Notes: generated from the letters alone by a model not told the origin. A DNA stretch of 64,000 bases from Glossina fuscipes (GCF_014805625.2 NW_023998433.1:1-64000), one strand, 5' to 3'; positions 1-13,090 are shown, numbered from the stretch's first letter. Numbers and translations: made by a program.

Positions 1-279
1 ACACCATTCACAATTTTAGCCACCTGTCTTGCATTTTCGCCTTTGTCAAAGAAAAACTGTAAAATGTACCGAATTTTCTCTTTGTTCACTTCCATTTTTA
101 ACACGCTGTAACTCACAACTGAATGCACCAAACAAAAAACAGCAAAAGAATTTTTTTACTGCGAAATGTACAGTATGTAAATGTACAGTATCGGAAATTG
201 TTTGATCGATACTTTACGAGAAATCTATCAGTGCAGCCATCTACCGAAAAAATAATGGATTTCCTTTTCCCCAAACTGA
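1..279 (-). mobile_element. 5' end of a mariner element, cut by the window edge
   Basis: This is the reverse complement of the left end of the full mariner at 4645-5911. The outer end at 279 reads TCAGTTTGGGG inward, followed by a TA dinucleotide at 280-281 that fits a mariner target duplication. The transposase start codon lies at 95-93 on the minus strand. The 95 bases from there to the window edge are identical, as read by eye, to the first 31 codons of the other copy. The terminal inverted repeat differs from the other copy at two positions. A block of the 5' leader at about 158-203 differs strongly from the other copy although its length is the same. The rest of the element lies outside the window, so its coding state is unknown. 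Confidence 0.93.
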
Positions 280-442
280 TATTTTCTAACCCTAGATAAG
301 TAAGGCTTTGTTGCCTTTTATTACTATACTAATAATAGATGTAAAAAGTAAGAAGAGAAGCTATTAAAAGTTTGCACTATAAAATATTTTAGGGCGATTT
401 TAATTTAAAACATAATAATAAACCACTTAAAACCCTATAATC

Positions 443-728
443 GGATATTTTATTCAACAGAAATACACTTCAAAGTTCTTTGATTTGCAATTATATTCCT
501 TAACAGTAGGATCATTGATTTACAATCATGTTCCTTAAATGTAAGATTATTCACAATTTATTTTGGCCGTATTCCCAACTTCTATGTTCTTGCCGGACTA
601 ACTCTCCCATCGGCCTGCACCTGCATGACGCGCCTGCGAATGCTCATTTGGTTTTTCCTTCTTTAGGGAATGTATTATTAGGGAAAATTACTTAGTTGAA
701 TTTAACTGGATTTGGGATTTTCGTAACA
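443..728 (-). mobile_element. Solo LTR, copy A (3' end missing)
   Basis: Read on the minus strand, it starts TGTTACGAAAATCCC at 728 and aligns with the solo LTRs at 13222, 18678, 28749 and 37766. Shared landmarks are AAATCCCAAATCCAG-like sequence near the start, a GC-rich block containing GGCGCGTCATGCAG, and AAAGAACTTTGAAGTGTAT near the end. Alignment stops near AAAATATCC at 443, so the last 50 or so bases seen in other copies, with the GTAACA terminus, are missing or replaced. The bases outside the intact end (729-732) are ATAT, the same target as three other copies. No gag, pol or second LTR is present. Confidence 0.75.
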
Positions 729-732
729 ATAT

Positions 733-3160
733 TATAAATCAGCGAGGACTTTTATATGATGAGCTACCTACCTAGTTCCACACACCACAATAAAATTCAC
801 TATATTATATATCAATTTTTGTCACAATATACAATAAATAGATCCACATTTTAAAAACGAAAAAACATTTATATCAGAGGGAATCTAATTAACTGTGTCA
901 TCCCATTTAAATTTTGCGCATCATGTATAAAAGTATTAGTGTTCATCAATTTTTCTCGAGCGATATTAAAAGTGGAAAATTTGTTTTTATGTGATGGATA
1001 ATTGTTTCAACATAGTTCGTACCGTTCACCGGTCAATGTCGATTAAGCATAAACATTCTTAACTAATCTTAAACAAACATGCAAACATAACTAAAACGGT
1101 TCAGTATCTTTATAAAAACGTTGCGAATGAAGTGAGCAAATATATGAAACCGTCTGTTTAACTTCTCACTATAATCTACGAAACTTTTAAAACTAAAAAA
1201 AATTCACATTTTAAAGTATTTCAAAACTCTCTCTAACCAAAATAACAGGAAAAAAAATAAATATATAAGGAAGAGGAGTGATAAAATGAGCTGAAGGTGT
1301 TACATCTTCAAAAGTACACAAATTGAAAACTATCGACTTCCATTGCTAGCATGCGACGCGTGACAAAAAAGACAAGCGAATCCCTTCCATTAATTAAAGT
1401 TTCTAGCCAAGGCTCTCTTGTTATAAATGATTTTTATTATTTACAGCTTTGAGCACATGGCGATGTTAGGACAATACCTAAACAGGCGAAATGTTAATTT
1501 TGCATTCATGGCAGCAAGGACTGATGGACCTTTCCAAATTATTGTCTACAGTTTAGATAATATTAACAACAAACAAGTTAAAACTGCACTAATTGCTCTT
1601 AATCCCAAGTGCAAAAGTGTCAAAATGCTTACTAAAAGGTATGACCGTTGCGGAGACACTATTTTATAGTGAACACCGAGAGACGAAAGTGTATTCGCCT
1701 TTGCCATAAAGTTTGCAATGTCAAGAAGCTTCACACAAATTTTAGTAATATATATAGTGTGTATATATATTAAGATGAGTGTCGAATTCTGAATTGTTGT
1801 AGGCATATCCGTATATTCGTCTATACAACATCTGTGGTAAACGTTCTTCTAAATGCAAACATTAATGTATCGGCTTCAACTTTGGAAAACACATTACAAG
1901 TTCTTGTATGCACGTTGACATTAAAAATTGTCTAAATCGGCACAACTAGCGTATAATATGAATTAAAAATACCTTTGTTTTAAAAAGGAAAAAAAAATTA
2001 ATTTGTTTCCCTCATTATTGACAAACTACGTGAGAAACAAAAATAAAAAGAACCCCGTGTATTCTACGGGTGAGGTTACAAGGCTTGTACAAAAGTTATA
2101 GGCATACCCACTTAATATTGTAGAGTATTGGAATTTTTTTTTTTTTAAATAAAAATATTAAACATGAAGAATTTGGTTAAGGCGGAATTTAATTTTCTTG
2201 CTTGCTTGTTATTGTTTACTTTTGTAAGAAGCAATTCTTCGCCCAAAATTGTTGTAAGAAATATTAAAACTAGACCCAGCACTTACAGGAATTTTATACA
2301 AAAAAAAGTGCAATTATTTGCCATTTACATAATAGCACTCTTATAAATCAAGTTCCTTAAACCCTAATACATTCACGTGCCACACTTTGATATATCACTT
2401 TACTCGGAGGTTGTTAGTTGTAGACTTTCCTTCGCTCTCTACGCCATTGTAAATATTAATTTCTTTCCTTATATTTATGGTGAAAGAAGACTTAAAAAAT
2501 TTGTATTATTCTTAAGTAGGTATGTATAGAATCTATATAAACTTGCTCTTTCCACAATAAAACCAAAACTGAAAATTAAAATTATATCAATTCCGAAGAT
2601 TATCCACAATCGATTAATATAATAGAATCTACCTTTTCTCTCTCCCTTACGTTCTTCTGAGTGCCAATAGCGTCTCCTTGAATTTTCTACACCCGTACCA
2701 TACATGATCTGAGTTAAAAAATAACATAAAGATTAAATTCGTGTAGAGTATTTTCTCGATATGAAATCGTGTGACTTATTATTATTTTCATATAGAAATT
2801 TTTTTTTTTTCTCTTTCCCCCAGGTTGCGGTGCCAATCATATTCATTTTAGAATTAACCCATTTTTATGCAGATAATACGCCTTCATTTCAGGAATGTAC
2901 AAAATACTTTTAGTAATTTTGTCTAGTTTGCGTTATGATAAATAAGCATAAAACCTCCAAAAAGGTGAGAAAAAGATGATGTAAAGTTACACTTGAAACT
3001 TTGCGTGGGCATGACAGTGTTTCGCAAGATAAATGTGGAAAATTTCGGCCTTCTAACTTTTATAATTTCTGAGTAACGAGAACAAACCCACATATTTTTC
3101 TTAAAAAAAACGGACTTGCGTTGAATTTGTGCTCTACTGCGGGCATCTACTCTCACCAAT
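733..3160. other. AT-rich stretch without a recognised gene
   Basis: Only short open frames occur. The longest (1427-1669, plus, 80 codons) begins inside a T-rich run followed by TTTACAG, which could be a splice acceptor, but the peptide matches no family I know and lacks other gene signals. Short T runs occur at about 2133 and 2801. I see no repeat, RNA gene or conserved exon here. Confidence 0.5.
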
Positions 3161-3164
3161 TCGG

Positions 3165-3410
3165 CCCATTTTCAATGCACGGCGAGACTTCAAATGTTTC
3201 TACCAAATTTGAAGTCGATATCTTCATTTTTGCGATCAAATGAGTGCCAACAACAAAGACCACACAAACAGACAGACATGGCTAAATTAGTTCAGAATTT
3301 CACGCTGATCAAGAATATATACGCTTTATAGGGTCTCTGAAGCTTCCTTTTGAGTGCTACATACATTATAGAAAAAAAACAAAATGAGTGATGGGTATAA
3401 AAATTGGAAA
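3165..3410 (+). repeat. Dispersed repeat family R-A, copy 1
   Basis: The order of elements is: an ACCAAATTTGAAG segment, a run of CAGACAGACATGGCTAAAT at about 3270, GATCAAGAATATATACGCTTTATAGGG at about 3308, and GAAGCTTCCTTTTGAGTG at about 3339, ending in GATGGGTATAAAA. Closely matching segments occur on the minus strand at 24170-24330, 24960-25260 and 26560-26650. From memory, this 'GACAGACATGGCTAAAT ... GATCAAGAATATATA' combination is a common dispersed repeat in higher flies. I cannot assign it to a named family without a search. No coding capacity is visible. Confidence 0.6.
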
Positions 3411-3419
3411 AGAAACTTA

Positions 3420-4640
3420 GTATAGCAAGTTTGAAGACTACACTATACACTGCCGTGAGTGAAGCCATAGAAAAACATATCTACAAATTTATGTATTTTA
3501 AATTTTATCAAGAATTACCGCAGTCAACACAGAATATTAATATGGATAAAAGTAAGAATTTTATCAAATAAGAAGGAAATCAAATTCTATAATGAATTAT
3601 ATTATTATTTAATAAGTTAAGACATTACAGCTTTATGCCAAAATCTTAACAAAAAAAAAATAAACATAATGATACAATAATGCCCATAAAACTTGCGCTT
3701 GAATAAACCGAAACCGGCGGTAAATAAAAGGAAGTCACATACAATCATCTATCCATACAAATATACGTAAATGAACGTTGACGTTTTTATTGAATTTCAG
3801 CCCAGCCAGATAAGGAGAATGCGTATATTCAGTTGTAATAACGACTTCAGGTAAATCATATGAAACTATTTGCTCTTTCGTTACTCATGCATCCATGTAC
3901 AGCAATAATAGCTTTAATAACCACTGTAAAAATGGATTTTTAATTCTGCAATCGAAACCAGAAAATGAGAGAAAAATTTGCTGCATTTTATTTATTAAAA
4001 CCACGACAGGTTACTGCACCCGGGAGCTGAATGAAATTAGTAGAAAGTAGTAGACAATCATTACATAAAAATATAAAATTTTGACATAACACATAACAAA
4101 TATAGAAAATTTAATAAAATGTTTTTGTGCAAGCAAGTCGCCAGTTGCAACTTTGACGCGGGTAACATCTTGCTAGATATGCATGTAATATTGCAAAGAA
4201 AACCGGTTTTAGCAACAAAGATATTTAGATGCGGAATTTTTTGCGCACATATAAATTTCTATTTTATTATCACAGTTTTTATTTTATTTCATTTTTAATG
4301 TCTTCATTTCATTGCAGCGATTTATGTGCGACTGTGTGTATTGGTATTTTTCAGTACGAGCATCGGAAAAGGATTTACGGAAGACGTAAGAGAAGCAATA
4401 TAATTTTCTGTGCTCAGGAGAAGGACCGAAAATTTTCCACTTTTAATAATTCGTTTAGTAAGCTTTACGAAATATTCGTTTTCTTTTTTCTTTTTTTTTT
4501 TTTTTTCTTTTGATTACATGCAGGCACACACATTTAATTTAACTTATTTCCAATAAACTGGTGAAACGTTTTAAAGTTCACTTGATCACAAACGTGTATA
4601 ATGGTAAAGAAAGCCACAAAAACAAAACACCTTATGTTAT
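3420..4640. other. AT-rich stretch, nothing recognised
   Basis: Apart from A and T runs, including a poly-T stretch at 4480-4507, I see no gene, repeat copy or RNA. The 94-codon open frame at 4229-4513 ends in a low-complexity phenylalanine run and is not a convincing gene. Confidence 0.4.
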
Positions 4641-4644
4641 AATA

Positions 4645-5911
4645 TTAGTTTGGGGAAAAAGAAATCCATTATTTTTTCGGTAGATGGCTGCACTGATAGA
4701 TTTCTCGTAAAGTATCGATCCAACCATTTCAGATTTATGCTCGTTGGAAAGGTGACATTTCGCAGTAAAAAAAATTCTTTTGCTGTTTTTTGTTTGGTGC
4801 ATTCAGTTGTGAGTTACAGCGTGTTAAAAATGGAAGTGAACAAAGAGAAAATTCGGTACATTTTACAGTTTTTCTTTGACAAAGGCGAAAATGCAAGACA
4901 GGTGGCTAAAATTGTGAATGGTGTTTATGGTTCCGATACTGTAACAGCCAATTATGTGCAATTTTGGTCTCGTAGATTCCGTTCAGGAATTTTTGATGTT
5001 AAAAATGCACCTCGCACAGGTAGGCCGGTCGTCGAAAATGTCGATAAAATCGGAGAAATGATCGAAGTTGACCGGCATGTTAGCAGTCGTAACATCGCCC
5101 AGGAGCTAAAAATCGACCATAAAACAGTTTTAAACCATTTACATAAAGCTGGATTCAAAAAGAAGCTCGATGTTTGGGTGCCACACCAATTAACAGAAAA
5201 AAACATGATGGATCGATTTTCCATCTGCGAAGCCTTGGCCAAACGGAATGAGATAGACCCAATTCTTAAACGGATGGTGACTGGAGATGAGAAATGGATC
5301 ACATACGATAACCCTGTGCGAAAACGATCGTAGTCAAAGAGCTGTGAAGCACCTCAAACGGCCAGGAAGGTTTTGCTATGCATTTGGTGGGACTGGAAGG
5401 GGATTATTTATTATGAGTTGCTTCCATATGGCCAAACGCTAAATTCTGATCTCTACTGTCAACAACTGGACCGTTTGAAGATAGCGATTGACAAGAAACG
5501 GCCAGAATTGGCCAACAGGAGAGGTGTCGTGTTCCACCAGGACAACGCTAGGCCACACACATCTACAGTGACTCGCCAGAAACTTCGGGAGCTTGGTTGG
5601 GAAGTTTTAATGCATCCTCCATACAGTCCGGACTTGGCACCAAGCGATTATCATCTTTTTCTTGCATTGCAAAAGTTCTTTAATGATAAAAAATTGGAAT
5701 CTAGGGAGGATTGTGAAAATCGACTACTAGAGTTTTTTGCAAATAGAGACCAGGACTTCTATGAGAGAGGCATTTTGAAGTTACCTTTAAAATGGCAACA
5801 AATCATACAACAAAACGGTTCATATTTGACCCAAATCGGACAATCCGAAGCATGTTAAATAAAGTCCTGAAGTTCATATAAAAATAATGGATTTCTTTTT
5901 CCCCAAACTAA
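4645..5911 (+). mobile_element. Complete mariner element, mellifera-type
   Basis: The element is 1267 bp, typical for mariner. It is bounded by perfect 31-bp terminal inverted repeats (4645-4675 and 5881-5911, outer sequence TTAGTTTGGGGAAAAAG) and flanked on both sides by TA (4643-4644 and 5912-5913), the canonical mariner target duplication. It carries one transposase frame with an in-frame stop. The repeats are identical to each other, which suggests a fairly recent insertion, yet the gene is broken, so this copy probably cannot move on its own. A truncated relative lies at 1-279. Confidence 0.97.
4830..5858 (+). pseudogene. Mariner transposase, one in-frame stop codon
   Basis: A DD34D transposase that would bind the terminal repeats and cut and paste the element. 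The start at 4830 (MEVNKEKIRY) is the family start; an in-frame ATG at 4650 lies in the inverted repeat and is not used. The frame codes for 342 residues (family about 345). Visible parts are the N-terminal helix-turn-helix DNA-binding half (about residues 1-112) with the GRP motif at 64-66, WVPHQL at 116-121, TGDEKW with catalytic D153, HQDNARPH with D238, and SPDLAPSDYHLF with D273, exactly 34 residues after D238. Codon 168 (5331-5333) is TAG where the family usually has tryptophan after RKRS, so TGG to TAG is the likely lesion. The frame is unchanged before and after it, so there is no frameshift. Termination there would give a product with only the first catalytic aspartate. Confidence 0.95.
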
Positions 5912-5913
5912 TA

Positions 5914-8900
5914 TAATCGAGAAAAGCCAGCCATTAAATAATCTACATCGCTTTTCCTAAAACACATCTTCCCACATTTTCGTTACAAATTATCAACAAA
6001 ATAGTTACCATACATATGCTTATTTCGCGTTATAGGACAGCGGACTCAAAACGTGAATCGGCGTAGACGAAACGTAACAAGCTTAATCTATCTGTATCTC
6101 ATTATTCTTCATCTGTTTTCGTCAAAATATGTTAGAAATTACAGCTCGTTCTCATATAAGAAGGATTTACTTTTCACGAGTACTTGGCTTAGATTTAGAA
6201 CAGAAAATTTTAAATTCAAATCATTAGTCTGAGCCAATTTCCATCATAAAATACCAAAAATGGAAAAAAAAATTGATGTAAGTAAGCCTTACTTTTGCTA
6301 ACAGTGTTTATATGGAAGGAGGTTCAAAAAATGATATCATGCCATCCACATTTTCCTCTTTCGTCTAGAATGCCAAAATACTATCATACATTACCGATTT
6401 TCTTTAAGTAATATTAGAAACCAAAATTTAATTTTGCATAACAACTTTCTTCAAGAACACTTTAGTGGTATCAGAGCAAAGACAAGTCCCTACAATCCAT
6501 ATTCAAAAACCTCCGGCTTGGGCCAAAACATGGTAATGTACCAAATAATAGTATTAAAATAACGCGGAAATTCTGTGTGTGCGACAGGTATTTTGGACAT
6601 AAGAATGTTTAGACAAATACTAGACAAATGGATCGACATGCCGAAATATTGCATGCAATCGCGAAAAACGAAAAGGCGATCGATAAAATATTCAAATCAA
6701 CGGGCAGATACTGAGACAAACCAACCGACAACAGATATAGCTGATAAGAACGCGTAAAAAGAGCTTTGTAAATTCTTTAACGGGTTGAAACGACCCACGG
6801 ATCAACTGATCTTTATTATCATCACAGCGTTCTGAATCCAATCTCTTGCTTGCATTGTGAGCCAGCACCTTATTTATTATGAGTTAAAAATAAGAGCTCA
6901 TTGAATTGGGTGTGCAAATTAGTTCGGTTCATTTTTTGTGGTCTAAAATGCATTTAGAACAAAACGAATTACCAGATTAACCAAAGTATTGAGATTATTC
7001 CCAAACGGACTTATACTTGAGGATCGTCATAAGATTGGAAGCATCGTTTCGTTAAACAATAAGCCATCTATTTAAATACCTGCTGATCGGAAAGAGTAAC
7101 GTTAGGTGCTAACGGCGGGGCGGGTGAGAGATGCCAAATTAGAGCTGGAAGCATTTTTCGAGTAAATTTTGTTGTATAAAGCTGAATTTCTTCATATTGA
7201 AAATTGAACATATCGTGACTTTAGCAAATCACGCCTATATCTATGTATTTTTTTTTTTTTTTGGGGCGACATTACTTCAATTATTTGGTAGGACTTCTTA
7301 GAAATGCTTACAATCGTGATAAGAAAATAAATTATGATTGCCTTAAATATTCCGCTCCATCGTCGACGGTAATATCCTACTCTGAATCCCGGGCATTTGG
7401 ACTTAAGATATACTCACGTATCCATCGTTGATCCTTCAAATTGAGCAGGAAAAGTAAAGTTTCCCGCAAAGGGCACAGATCTACACCTTTTCAATGTCTC
7501 AAAGCTTTAGTTAGATAACTTACACAGCTTCGTATAGCTTAAAGACAACGCTGTCAAACGAGGAAGTCATAGTCCTACTCAGTATCTCGTAGCACTACTT
7601 ACCCTCCCTCCTAGAAAACGGACTGAACTAATATGTACTCGCATCCTGTTATTGCTGATAAACAAAGTTATATTTTTCAGCAAAGACACACTTAACGGAA
7701 ATTTGGGCTGGCTTTATTTTGATAAATTTTTAAATATATTGTCAGAATCGATGTGAAGTTTAATGCAAATATGCGTCAGAACTTCAAAGTGAAAACAGTC
7801 ATCATCTATAGCATGATTTATAGCATTATTTTAATTAAAGGTATTGTAAAGATTTCATTGAATTTCCTGTCTTGCCATTTAACTAATAAATACAATTATA
7901 ACGGGAACAGGAAAGCGCAACGAATCTTTTCTCTTTCAAGCCAATAGTTTCATTATTTGTTAGCGCAAACCAGAATATTTTCTTTTTAATTTTTGAAACA
8001 AACTTCCCATTCATTTTAAACTAAACAGCAATCAAAGAAACGATTAACGTTTAACAACGACAAACAATATGAAGAAATTCTATGCAATTAATTTTAGATT
8101 ACAAAATGTTACATGAAAAATTTACTTTCCATGTAAATAAATTTAACTCCTTCCTTCTAACTATTTGTATATGTGCAGATTTGTGTAAGTATGTAGAACT
8201 ATTGTTCTCGTATTACAAATAAATTGTGTGGCCGTACGGCATATTTTAACCTAAGTGCTTACTTCGACATACCAACGTGTGTGAATGACATGAGAGTGCA
8301 TACATAGCAATACGTGCATATATTATATGTATTTTGGACACACACACACAATCCACAGCCACCACAATCCACCACAGGCAAGCGAAAACACACATTCATA
8401 TGTATGTGTTCGATTGTAAAACCATTAATAACCTGGATTGCGAATAAATTCCAAATTTTAACGTCATCATCTCTCATCACAATACACCACTACTATGTAA
8501 AAGTGCGTATTCTGGTGTTAATTCTATAAATGGAAGTGGTTTCCATTTTATATAAATTCAATACTTTTTGCTGAAGCATTTCGAATTTCTATTGTTAGGT
8601 TGTAGGAAATTTTCCTTTTGTTTCTTGTATTCAAATGTAATAGAAATGAGTAAATTTCGCTTCAATCGTTTCGACACATAAATCTAAAAGTTTTCATTGT
8701 GACTTTTCGCAATTTTATTAAAATGATAATGCTTTTATTATTTCAGTACGTGCCACTTACCTCTAAAACAAATATTTTTGAAGTCTCCTACTTCATTCCA
8801 TTATAGACTTGGAGATTGTCTTATTTTTTTTCTTTTCTTTTTTCATGCTTTTCCCTTATTTTTAAATTAAGTGCTTAATAAATAGTATGATTATTCAATT

Positions 8901-11900
8901 AACCTTTTCTTCCACCTCAAGACTATGGCTTTTATAGAGGTGCTTCCCATTGAGACCAAAATAGTGCAGCACTGTTTTAAAGTTTCAAGCTTATTGACTT
9001 ATTTATTAATTTTACCCTGTCGTGTGCAGCACTTTAAAGAGTAGTCTGCTTTCGACCAGCTAAAATTTTTAGTTGGTTCGTCCATTCGACATTCTGTTGC
9101 AGGCATTCTTAGAATCACAAACAGATTCTCAAACAAAATCTTGTCGCATATATTTCATACTATTTCTGAAGCAAACTCCGGTAATTGAATGTGCATCGAA
9201 GCACAATACTGAAGGTATATGTTGTGACCTGGTCTAAGATTGGCCTCAAATTATTTGCATACTAAACCAAAGCGCACATACGAGTTCATTTTGCCATATA
9301 TACAAACATAAGAAAATAAAGCATTGTACACAATAACTTTAATGTAGAATTAACAACTTATCGGACGACATCCCTAATAAATGACTACGCTCGCTTCCCA
9401 AGTATATGATTGTACCCCAGTTAAACAATTACGATACACAAATATAATAATCCTAATCGAAATTTTAAGACTTTTGAGATGCATTTCATTACATATGGAA
9501 AAGCTTTGAAAGTTATTCAAGTCACTAAAAGGAACACTTGATGCAACAGCACTATACGAGCTCAATCTTCCTGTATCGGTTTATCATTCATTTAACGATT
9601 ATTAAACGATTCAAACTTCTTTTAGCATTACCTTAGAAAGCTTGGTATTATTGGAAAAAAAAAAAACTCCACTTTTGTTTAGTTAAATGAAGAGTAGATT
9701 TGTATTTTTATATTTTTTTTTTTTTTTTTATACAGAAGACCCATTCGGCAGCTTGAAATGGAAGTTTTCTGTTTGTTAAATGCAAGAGAAAAGAAAAGTA
9801 ATAAGTAAACTATATTTGTCCATTTGTCCTGACGACGAACGTATTTCCGAAACATACCGTTTTTTGCTGCAAGATTTATCATAGCAAGATGTTAGTTGCG
9901 TCAGGATTGATAGAAGAAAAAAGACAATGGTACTAAATCTCTGCACCCATTTTAAGGCGTCATCAAGTAATTAAAATTGCACGGAAAATTGAAATCTGGC
10001 ACATGTCGGCACTCGAAACAAGACATGACGCACAAAACTGACCACATTCAGGCAAAGTTTACTCTGTGAAAAGCAATTGAGCATTTCGTCGAACCCATGA
10101 AGCGCTAAAGAGAAAAAATTTTATTACCACAGAATGTTATATGAGTTCATCTACCAGATTTAAGAAATTACCTTTAAAACGCACATGTTTTTCTAAAGGC
10201 GGAGAAATGAAAAACGTGTACGAAGATTTAAAACAAACCTTGCCAAAACGTGGCTATTATGATTTTTCCCAAAGATTAGTACCCGTCAGTAAGACACATG
10301 CGGCTTTAAGCAAGCAAGCTTTAGTAGATGAAAAATAGATAGATGTTTTTGAAACGAAAAATTTAGTCAAACTGAAAACTTTTTTTGAGAGAAAAACTTT
10401 TAACAAGAAAAAAAAAAACATTTGTGAACTAAGTTTTATTTTTTTCGAAAAATTGAAATGAACGCCAAGTGTCTGCTAGTTAATATACGTAAAGTATATA
10501 TTCTTCTATTGGTGGAAACAATAACGATGGCGGTGGTGTTTGGAAGAATTCATTGCTGCTATATATGATTTCTATATCGGTGTAATCGAATATGAATTTG
10601 GATTAAAACCAAAAATGAACTTATATATGTTAATAAAGCAACGATTTGATCGTATCCGCTGTAAGCCTTTATGTAAATTCGACATACGTGTGCATGGCTA
10701 CCGCGCCTCACGGCTAATAAGGATGTAGCAAACTTGTAAAGATGTATGCAAAACACCGAAGAATTTAAGTTAGACTCAGTTTTCATTCACTTAAGCATGT
10801 CCTGAACTTACATGTTGCAAATTACAAGATACATTAGGGAGTTTTCAATATATATCTTCTCGTGTCATGGCGATGAAATAGATATTAATGTTCATACTAG
10901 AGCTACAAGCTACGAGTTATGTTAACGTATTTTGTTTTTTTTTTTTTTTTAGCTTAAATACCGCGATTTACAGTAAATAGTCATAAGACGTTTATCGGAA
11001 ACATATATAATGAATTAAAGCAATTAATTATTAGAAAGCACTGCACTTAGTACCATCTCTTTAGTGTGGTTATAGCCCACGCAAAACAATGACATTGGTT
11101 GGAATCGTTGCGGCAAAACATTAACGGTTGAATTTGTATTGTGACAGACGTCATTAGTTTCAGAGAAAATTGCGCACCAGAAAAGGTAAAAGCGCATATA
11201 AAATCATATAAATTCAAACACTAGTTCGTTATTTTTACAGACTAATCACAGAACATATTCCACTCATCAGTTCGTTTGTTATCCACACTAAAAGCAACGT
11301 TTATATTCGTTTACTTTTTTCTACTCAGGAAATCCAAAAAAATAGCAATAATACTCGCGCTTTGAGGTGCATCTTCCACTTCCATCACCCCAAGCTAAAA
11401 CACCCTTTTTGTCTTAAATTTTAAAACAACTATGAAAAATATTTTCAAAGTTTCATTAGGAAAGGACTTTTTGCAAGCACATTCGATCAAGTGAAGAATC
11501 ACACGGCGATGTCAAAGTGGACTTAAACTATTACACAGATGATGAATGTAATATATGTATGCATATGCATATATGTGCATATTGCAACACTCTTTCCTAG
11601 TGTCGGGCCACGCTCGCCGGTCATCAGGGTTCACCTACAAGACCACCTATTTTTTCCGAATCAAATATGCCAACATTTTAGATTCTCTTACTTATCTACT
11701 TCCGTGCATGCAAACTCACTATTCTCACGTTATTTTATTCCTTATTCTCTTTAGCCAAGTATTTATTTAAGAAAGTTCAAAAGAAACCTTAATTCAACGT
11801 GACACTCATACTGTGCTTCTTTTCATTATAATTCATTTCAACTCGAGGAAATTATATTTGTACCCCGTACTCAAACAAAACGTCACGCATTGGAGGTCTT

Positions 11901-12278
11901 CTCCCTTTCGCACACTTTTTCTCAGTCTTTTCTTTCTCCACTCACAGCTGAAAGATCAGCTGACGTCAGAGGATTTCGTGAACGAAAGATATGTGAGGGC
12001 GACACGAGTAAACGACTTTTCTCCCTCACGGTAAATATACATATCTATATTAGGGCAAGTGGCGAATGCAAACTTCTTGCCGTTACAAATGTGAAAACAG
12101 AGCTAGTGAACTTCCAATCCTTGACGATGTAGCAAGTCAACAAAAGCAGTATCGAAATATTCCCAATTAAGCTGCACCATATGTTTAAATGTACATTTGA
12201 TTGTGCATTTTCTGCTATGTAAGAATATTTAAAAGAAGATTGAATTGATTCTATTTAGGATATTGACGCCATGTATAA
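5914..12278. other. Long AT-rich stretch without a recognised gene
   Basis: Only short, unconvincing open frames are present. The least random is 10141-10338 (plus, 65 codons, rich in lysine), but it matches no family I know and has no splice or start context. A (CA)n run lies near 8338-8350, and T runs near 7246, 9713 and 10926. The stretch could be intergenic or a large intron. Confidence 0.4.
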
Positions 12279-12308
12279 AGTTTATTATTATTATTATTAT
12301 TATTATTA
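12279..12308 (+). repeat. (ATT)n microsatellite
   Basis: About ten units of TTA/ATT. The SINE family in this window ends in the same trinucleotide tract, so this could be the leftover tail of a decayed SINE, but no SINE body or target duplication can be recognised next to it. Confidence 0.7.
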
Positions 12309-12825
12309 CTTTTGTTTTTATTACCTCGCGAAGATTGAAAGACATTCGTTTTTGAATCAATCGAGTAAATCTGGTTTGCAATTGGACGCCATCGTAAGGA
12401 TATCGCAAATTTTCTATAAAAAGTTTTAGCTCAAATGTCCATATTTAAGGAGATATTATTCGTGTAATGGTGGGTACATAAGATTCATTATAAAATCCAT
12501 AATTTTTTTCTATCTGCTTTGGTGTTTTTTTTTTCTTTCAATCTTTGTTTTAGGTTTTCTAAACGAACTTTCAATTGTTTGCATTCGCTTGTTTGATAAT
12601 TTATCTGAGAACAAACTTTAGATGCCACTCATTTGGAATTTTGCATATTTTAAATGCAATCAAAAGATCTCTACAGTTTAATTTGTAATGAAATCGATAT
12701 TTTTCGATTGGGTTGAATTTTGATATTAATTTCTAATATATTTATTCTGTACATCATTTCCAGTGCAGAAAATATTAGGCTACTGCAGCTTTCATGGAAC
12801 ACACAAAAGAATTTAAGATAAACCC

Positions 12826-13090
12826 ACCTTTCATTGTACCGATCCTTTCAGAATCATTTTCCGAACCATCTTCTGAATTAGGTCGGACGGTCGTCTTTCT
12901 ATCCGTATGCGGACGTCTGTCCATGTAATTTCATGTTGAAAATGGATTGGAATGGATGATTTTCACGTCCGTACCCGATAGAATACTCTATTTTAAAAAA
13001 AGGTTGTTATATGAAATGGTTTGGCAATTTTCAAAATTTTTCGCGAAAGATCGCTATCTACTAGTATTTAGGCATTGTAAATTAATACGA
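12826..13090 (+). repeat. Dispersed repeat family R-B, copy 1 (partial)
   Basis: This piece matches the interior of the longer copy at 62505-62996. Shared landmarks, in order, are TTGTACCGATC with a TTTCAGAATCATTTTC segment, a TCCGTATGCGGACGTCTGTCC block, GTTGAAAATGGATTGGAATGG, TATTTTAAAAA followed by GTTGTTATATG, and TTTTCAAAATTTTTC followed by AAAGATCGCT. It lacks both family ends and has no open frame. Confidence 0.55.

Noticed and set aside
1427..1669. 80-codon frame preceded by a TTTACAG acceptor-like site
   Set aside because: Acceptor-like sites are frequent in T-rich DNA, no partner exon was found, and the peptide is not recognised.
4952..5302. 116-codon minus-strand frame inside the mariner
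   Set aside because: It is the antisense shadow of the transposase gene.
10141..10338. 65-codon open frame with a fairly balanced amino-acid composition
   Set aside because: No family resemblance and no supporting signals.
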